From Haliclona indistincta (taxonomy: Eukaryota; Porifera; Demospongiae; Haplosclerida; Chalinidae), in contig OZ024789.1 of assembly GCA_964017065.1 (NCBI GenBank), forward strand, positions 5,411,254 to 5,475,253: DNA of 64,000 nt, given 5' to 3'. The notes beneath the pieces are model-generated. The model worked only from the letters and a program-made list of their open reading frames with translations, ran no database searches and was not told where the DNA came from. The translations under genes were made by a program, and so were the position numbers. Of the stretch, positions 59,315-64,000 are shown in pieces (position 1 is the stretch's first letter; each line of letters opens with the position of its first letter).

Positions 59315-62300
59315 ATGTCTGGAGACTCCGGCCAGAGAACAGGTGAGTGTGAATAACTGTAGCAGCTGTGGTTACATTGAGTCTACTCTACAGTTGCCGA
59401 TGACAACACTGCTGTGTACCATGTGTTCCGTGAACACTTTAATGACCTAGCAATGGGATTGAGTACTAGTCCAACTGCACTGATATCAGTCCTCTACTCT
59501 AAACGACTGATCAGTGTTATTGATAAGATTAACCTCACCTCACTCAAGGGTGTTGGTGATTTCGAGAAGGCCGCCAGGTTACTGAATGCAGTGGAGACTA
59601 AAATGAAGGCTGAGCCCAGAGCAGCACAAGTAGTGAGAGAATTGTGTGAGGTAGTGAATGATCATCCTGCGCTGAGACTTGTTGCTGATAGGATCACAAC
59701 AACGCTAGGTGAGTGGAACTAGTTTTAAGGCGGTGATACACTATAGAGCATTGTTGCCTGCATGCTCAAACTTCTGGAAGAAGTCCACCATTACTGCTGT
59801 GCTTGCCTTTAGTGAGTTAGAGCCCTTGAATCCTCCCTCCACTACTTGTGAGGATCATTATATGTCGCACCAGCAATAGAATGGCGTCATAATTATTTGT
59901 GAAACAATTTTGCTACGTGACCTACTACGCATCTTGTTACAGGCAACATTGTTGCCTACATGGTCGTGTGTAACTAATTTGTTGCATGCAGCCAGGCAAC
60001 AACAGGGGAGTACGACAAGATAATTTATCCTGACGTAATGCTGACGTAGCTTCACGTAGGCAATGATTTAGTAAACCAGAATACATTGCGTCTTTCCTGG
60101 TCTGCTACTCCTTTAGAGGACAATTTGACCGGTAAGTATGTTGCTAAATAGTCCAAGACCTTTCGTTTCCACCTGTACCTCTTTTAGTTTTTGCAGTACA
60201 GAGAGCTGAAGATAAAGAATTGGTTGGCAAAATTATTCACCCAAGAAAGCACCAACGTGATCAAAACAGCATTGCTATCATTCTAGAGCAACATTCGGTT
60301 AATATTGTAAAGAAATTTCGGCTGTGGCGCACAAACTCTGGCTGCAATACACACAAAATGTTGTCCAATCACTGTAACAGCAGAAAACTTGTTTTAGCTA
60401 TTTTCAGTAGATTGTTCTGGAATATTACTTGCCTTGACCTGGAGTGTAAACAATGCACACTTGAGCTCGATATCATGTACTATAACGCGATGGCAAACTG
60501 TTTAAACTATCCTGCAAAGACCTGCATACATTCCATTCCTACATTCCTTTGTAGTGGGCGTGTCGTATGTCAGTAATACGTCATATTAAATTAGCTTGTC
60601 GTACCCCCTGAGGCAACAATATTGCCTGCAAAAAATTTCTTAGTGTGTCATGCAAATTTGAAACAACTTTTTTTGCGCTATAATACGGTGGACCACACGA
60701 AGAGAGTGTAAAACTATGTTTTTGACATTTTGTTTCATATCTCAGGAACCAAGTGTCCTATGATCATGTTGCAGGTACAGCGCTTTGAATAGATCTTGCA
60801 ATGCCACAGTCAAAGCGGAAGTAATACATTGACCAATCAAACACGGCTGGTCACGTGCGGGCCTGCATCAGTGAATTGAAGCGCGTGTTTGATTGGTCAA
60901 CGTAAAAAAACGCGTTACTTCCGCTTTGACTGTGGCGTTGCAAGATCTATTCAAACCGCTGTACCATTATGATCCTCTATCCTTACTGAACACCCTCATT
61001 CATATGGCTTTGTGTCACGTGATGTGGGAGTGTCACAACATAGCGGCGTATCACACCCACTGGAACGGCAGTTTTTAGTTAGGATTTCCAGAACTACTGG
61101 TAGTTAAGATTTCTTAACGCTGCATTACAACCTTCACCTAGAGCGCTAACCTGTCGGCAAGTGTCCGTCTCTAACTAGCGTTAGTTTGGCAAAGGGGAGC
61201 AAAAGATGGGTTTCGCGACAAGCCAAAACTTTAGGTGCGGGAAATCCGATTACGCGGGAGTTAAGCTCCAATACTTGGAGACTGCACAGTCAATACATTC
61301 ATCCACACTTTGCCACACACTACGCGTCCCTAGAAATGTGCACAGTGACAAACGAGACTCTTTCCTGCTGGAGTGCCGTTTTCTTGCCGCCATCTTGCTA
61401 ATTTAATGGATATTGTGATGTCATACGTTGGTTATTAGCATGTGTTGCATCATAACTATTACAATGTGTTTTCATTAGTTATGACGTTTTACACAGCCAA
61501 TAGTTATTATGCGTGACATCACAAAAATCAATTAAATTAGCAAGATGGCGGCAAGAAAACGGCACTCGAGCAGGAAAGAGTTTCGTTTGTCACTGTGCAC
61601 ATTTCTAGGGACGCGTAGTGTGTGGCAAAGTGTGGATGAATGTATTGGCTGTGCAGTCTCCAAGTATTGGAGCTTAACTCCCGCGGAATCGGATTTCCCG
61701 CAACTAAAGTTTTGGCTTGTCGCGAAACCCATCTTTTGCTCCCCTTCACCGAACTAACGCTATTTAGAAACGGACACTTGCCGACAGGTTAGCGCTCTAG
61801 GTGAAGGTTGTAATGCAGCGTTAAGAAATCTTAACTACTACTAGTTCTGAAAATCTTAACTAAAAACTGTCTTTCCAGTGGGTGTGATACGCCGCTATGT
61901 TGTGACACTCCCACGTCACGTGACACAAAGCCATATGAATGAGGGTGTTCAGTAAGGATAGAGGATCATAATGGTACCTGCAACATGATCATAGGACACT
62001 TGGTTCCTGAGATATGAAACAAAATGTCAAAATCATAGTTTTACACTCTCTTCGTGTGGTCCACTGTCTAGGGCGCCCTATGCCAAGCAACAATTAACAA
62101 TGTTGCAAGCAACAAAGTTACGTAGTGTATCATTGTCTTAAGTTGCATAGTGTTGTAACATTGCCTTTATTGCTCCATCTGGCACTCCCATCAGATCAAC
62201 CTGCTTCCAGTAATACAGTACCTCCTGCTCCACACACTGCTTCCAGTATTACAGTACCTATGGTTCCTACTCCACACACTCCGCTCGTCCAGAGGTACAT

Positions 62301-62418
62301 CGACTACCTTAAGGATCGCTACATCAACAAATCACCATTACTGAAGGAAAAAGTACTGAAGGTCCGACCAAAAGAGTTCATTCACCTTAACCTGGTCAGC
62401 AATGTAGCCCGAGACAAG

Positions 62419-62450
<32 letters not shown>

Positions 62451-64000
62451 TGTAAAGAGTCAGTGCCTCTTGCTACAGCTCCTTGGAGACGTTGCTGCTA
62501 TAAGGAAGAAAAGGATACCAATGGAGATGGAGGACGTTGGTATCAGTAAGAACCAGTCAGTAGCAAAACACATTTTGGTAGAAGGTAGCCCGGGAATAGG
62601 AAAGACAATGTTCTCTTGGGAGCTTTGTCGCCAATGGGCAGAGGGCAAGATGCTAAAAGATAGAGATATTGTTTTAATGTTACAGCTGCGTAGTAAGCGT
62701 GTGCGAGAGGCAAATAACCTGTCTGATCTTTTCTATCATAACAATGAGGAAACCAAACAGGAGGTTTTGAAGCACATAACCTCGGTAGATGGTGAAGGTG
62801 TGTTTCTAGTGCTTGAAGGATACGATGAGTTAACAGAGAATCAGAGAGCAGAAGGCAGCATATTGAATCAGCTTCTGATAGGAGAGTGTCTGCCAAAAGC
62901 ATCAATTATGGTGACCAGTCGGCCACTAGCCAGCGATAGCTTGTGTCCAGAGTTTAAGGAACGTGTTGATCAACACATAGAAATAGTGGGATTCAATGAC
63001 GAGGATATAAAATCATATTTGGAAAGTGCATGTCGAAATGTAAAGCAGCACCAGAAAATATTGGCAGACCTGTTGTCGTACGTATCTTCCAACCCATTTG
63101 TGTCCTCTTTGATGTATATCCCTCTTCAATGTGCTATACTCACTGCCCTGTACATTGAGAAATGGCAAAAGAGGGGCAGTCTTTATGCTCCCACTACACT
63201 GACACAGCTTTACACAGACTTACTGCTCAGCTCGTTGATTCGCTACATGAGGGATGATCCGATCTACAGTAAGTATGAAATGACTGCAATCAGACAACTA
63301 TCAGACCTACCCTCAGAGGTACAGGAACAGCTTAGTAAACTGTCCGAGCTAGCAGCAAAGGGTCTGGAGAACAGACAGTTTATATATGATAGCATTCCGT
63401 GTGATCATATGGGTCTGATGCAAAGTACGGAGGAGGAGTTAGTAATTGGCTGCTCAGTGTCTTACTGCTTCTTACACCTGACCCTACAGGAATATTTGGC
63501 CGCCTTGCACTGGTCTAGAATGGGCCCAGAGGATTTGGTTAGACTGGTTAGTAAGACGAGCTTGTTTCCTCTTGACACACTTGTTAAGGATGGGATTACT
63601 GGAGCAACACATTACCATTGGCCAGCTCTTTACTTCCTTTCTGGTCTCACTTCAATTCCAACTGAGCTATTGAAAGGATGCCTTACAGCAGCTGTCACAG
63701 AATTGAAAGATGATTGGATAAAATACATCTTAGAGGAAATGCCAAGCTTGAGGCCTGCCTTTTCAGCAACTTTTGGAGCTGAGTATAATCCTTATTTCTT
63801 TCAACTACTGTTTGAATCGCAGTCTCGTGAACTGGTTGCTGAGCTATTTACTGAGGATTTGTGTAATCCCATGAGTACAAATCCACTTGAATGCTTGGTT
63901 ACTGCCTGGTGTGTTGCCAACAGTAGTCCCAAGTCACGATGGCTTGTTCGCTTTGGGGATGTGTTGGCTTTAGAAAAGTTTGTTGAAAATTTTAAAAGAT
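59315..64000 (+). CDS. NLR-4: death-fold, NACHT, LRR protein (partial at right edge)
   Basis: Exons 59315-59342, 59394-59708 and 62195 to the window end, phases consistent. The death-fold exon reads VFREHFNDLAMGLS and FEKAARLLNAVETKMK. Exon 3 has a longer spacer with a run of about ten Glu before DVKSQC. NACHT follows (GSPGIGKT, FLVLEGYDEL, MVTSRPLAS), then LHLTLQEYLAALHW and the region before the LRRs. I see no stop or shift up to 64000. The LRR tail is outside. Intron 2 is 2.5 kb and holds a stack of nested transposons. The promoter region pairs with that of the dead NLR-2, so this may be the surviving member of that lineage. Confidence 0.88.
60003..60610. mobile_element. DNA element with CAGGGG ends and 9-base duplication
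   Basis: CAGGGGAGTACGACAAG and CTTGTCGTACCCCCTG are inverted. AGGCAACAA flanks both sides (59994-60002 and 60611-60619), and the uninterrupted MITE in NLR-2 (near 40677) shows the empty site. A 118-codon ORF inside has no transposase motif. The ends resemble hAT, but the duplication is 9 bases. Confidence 0.85.
60686..62066. mobile_element. Giant foldback (palindromic) element
   Basis: The whole element is an inverted repeat centred near 61465: tips CRGTGGACCACACGAAG at 60686 and 62066, arms about 600 bases and roughly 95 percent alike. Mirror-image ORFs on the two strands (61186-61401 and 61537-61749) are a product of the symmetry and not evidence for a gene. Confidence 0.92.
60779..60960. 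mobile_element. Small foldback nested in the left arm of the giant foldback
   Basis: The ends AGCGCTTTGAATAGATCTTG and CAAGATCTATTCAAACCGCT are inverted, with GTAC on both sides (60775-60778 and 60961-60964). The opposite arm of the host palindrome has the empty site ATGGTACCTG at 61971-61980. Confidence 0.93.

Larger units (their letters stand above)
59725..62165. repeat. GTTGC MITE in NLR-4 intron 2, split by later insertions
   Basis: The left end GGTGATACACTATAGAGC and right end ACGTAGTGTATCATTG match the NLR-1 copy. Bases 59772-59863 are the captured VIT/vWA piece, more decayed here. Two later elements (60003-60610 and 60686-62066) interrupt it. Confidence 0.8.

Noticed and set aside
61186..61749. 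Two similar 66-71 codon ORFs on opposite strands
   Set aside because: They are mirror images caused by the arms of the foldback element and have no independent support.

Overview
The window looks like part of a metazoan genome, most probably a demosponge of the Amphimedon type. The evidence is short spliced introns (about 45-60 bases are common), AT-rich DNA, a tandem cluster of death-fold/NACHT/LRR (NLR) genes, small SRCR receptors and dense TIR-bearing MITEs. The species is an inference; nothing here was checked by database search. There is one 200-N assembly gap (20540-20739). Exon models below were built by hand from GT/AG sites and phase arithmetic.

Layout. 1-2639 (-): 5' part of a 2-oxoglutarate/Fe(II) oxygenase gene running off the left edge. 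3063-4814 and 5632-11884 (+): two tandem paralogous membrane proteins with two SRCR-like domains, one TM helix and a short tail. The last intron of the second one holds an hAT-like element with nested MITEs and an antisense spliced gene (9439-10443) between TE-like ends. 12208-15113 and 15271-18109 (-): two paralogous VIT/vWA (VWA5A-like) genes, the first with a frameshift just after its start; fragments of this gene are scattered elsewhere. 20083-24076 (-): a glutaredoxin-thioredoxin reductase fusion (thioredoxin-glutathione reductase) ending in Gly-Cys-Sec-Gly with an in-frame UGA. Its middle is lost in the gap. Head to head with it on + is an 18-exon PUS7 (TruD-family pseudouridine synthase) gene, 24447-30450.

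30762-64000 (+): an NLR array. NLR-1 (30762-34244) and NLR-3 (53205-56157) are intact. NLR-2 (37870-43367) is a pseudogene with three lesions. NLR-4 (59315 to the edge) is open as far as seen. Each NLR follows a copy of the 3' end of PUS7. Promoter-proximal and downstream sequence pair NLR-1 with NLR-3 and NLR-2 with NLR-4. This indicates an old tandem duplication of a [PUS7 3' end + NLR] unit and then a younger duplication of the two-NLR block, whose junction is visible near 43907.

Mobile DNA is a major part of the story. It includes a PHD-finger LINE (48013-52148), several hAT-like elements with 8-base target duplications, TA-flanked MITEs, long foldback elements, and a GTTGC-rich MITE in NLR introns that carries a captured, antisense piece of the VIT/vWA gene. 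Functionally the window mixes candidate innate-immune receptors (NLR, SRCR) with housekeeping genes (TXNRD, PUS7). I see no operon-like organisation beyond the shared TXNRD/PUS7 promoter.
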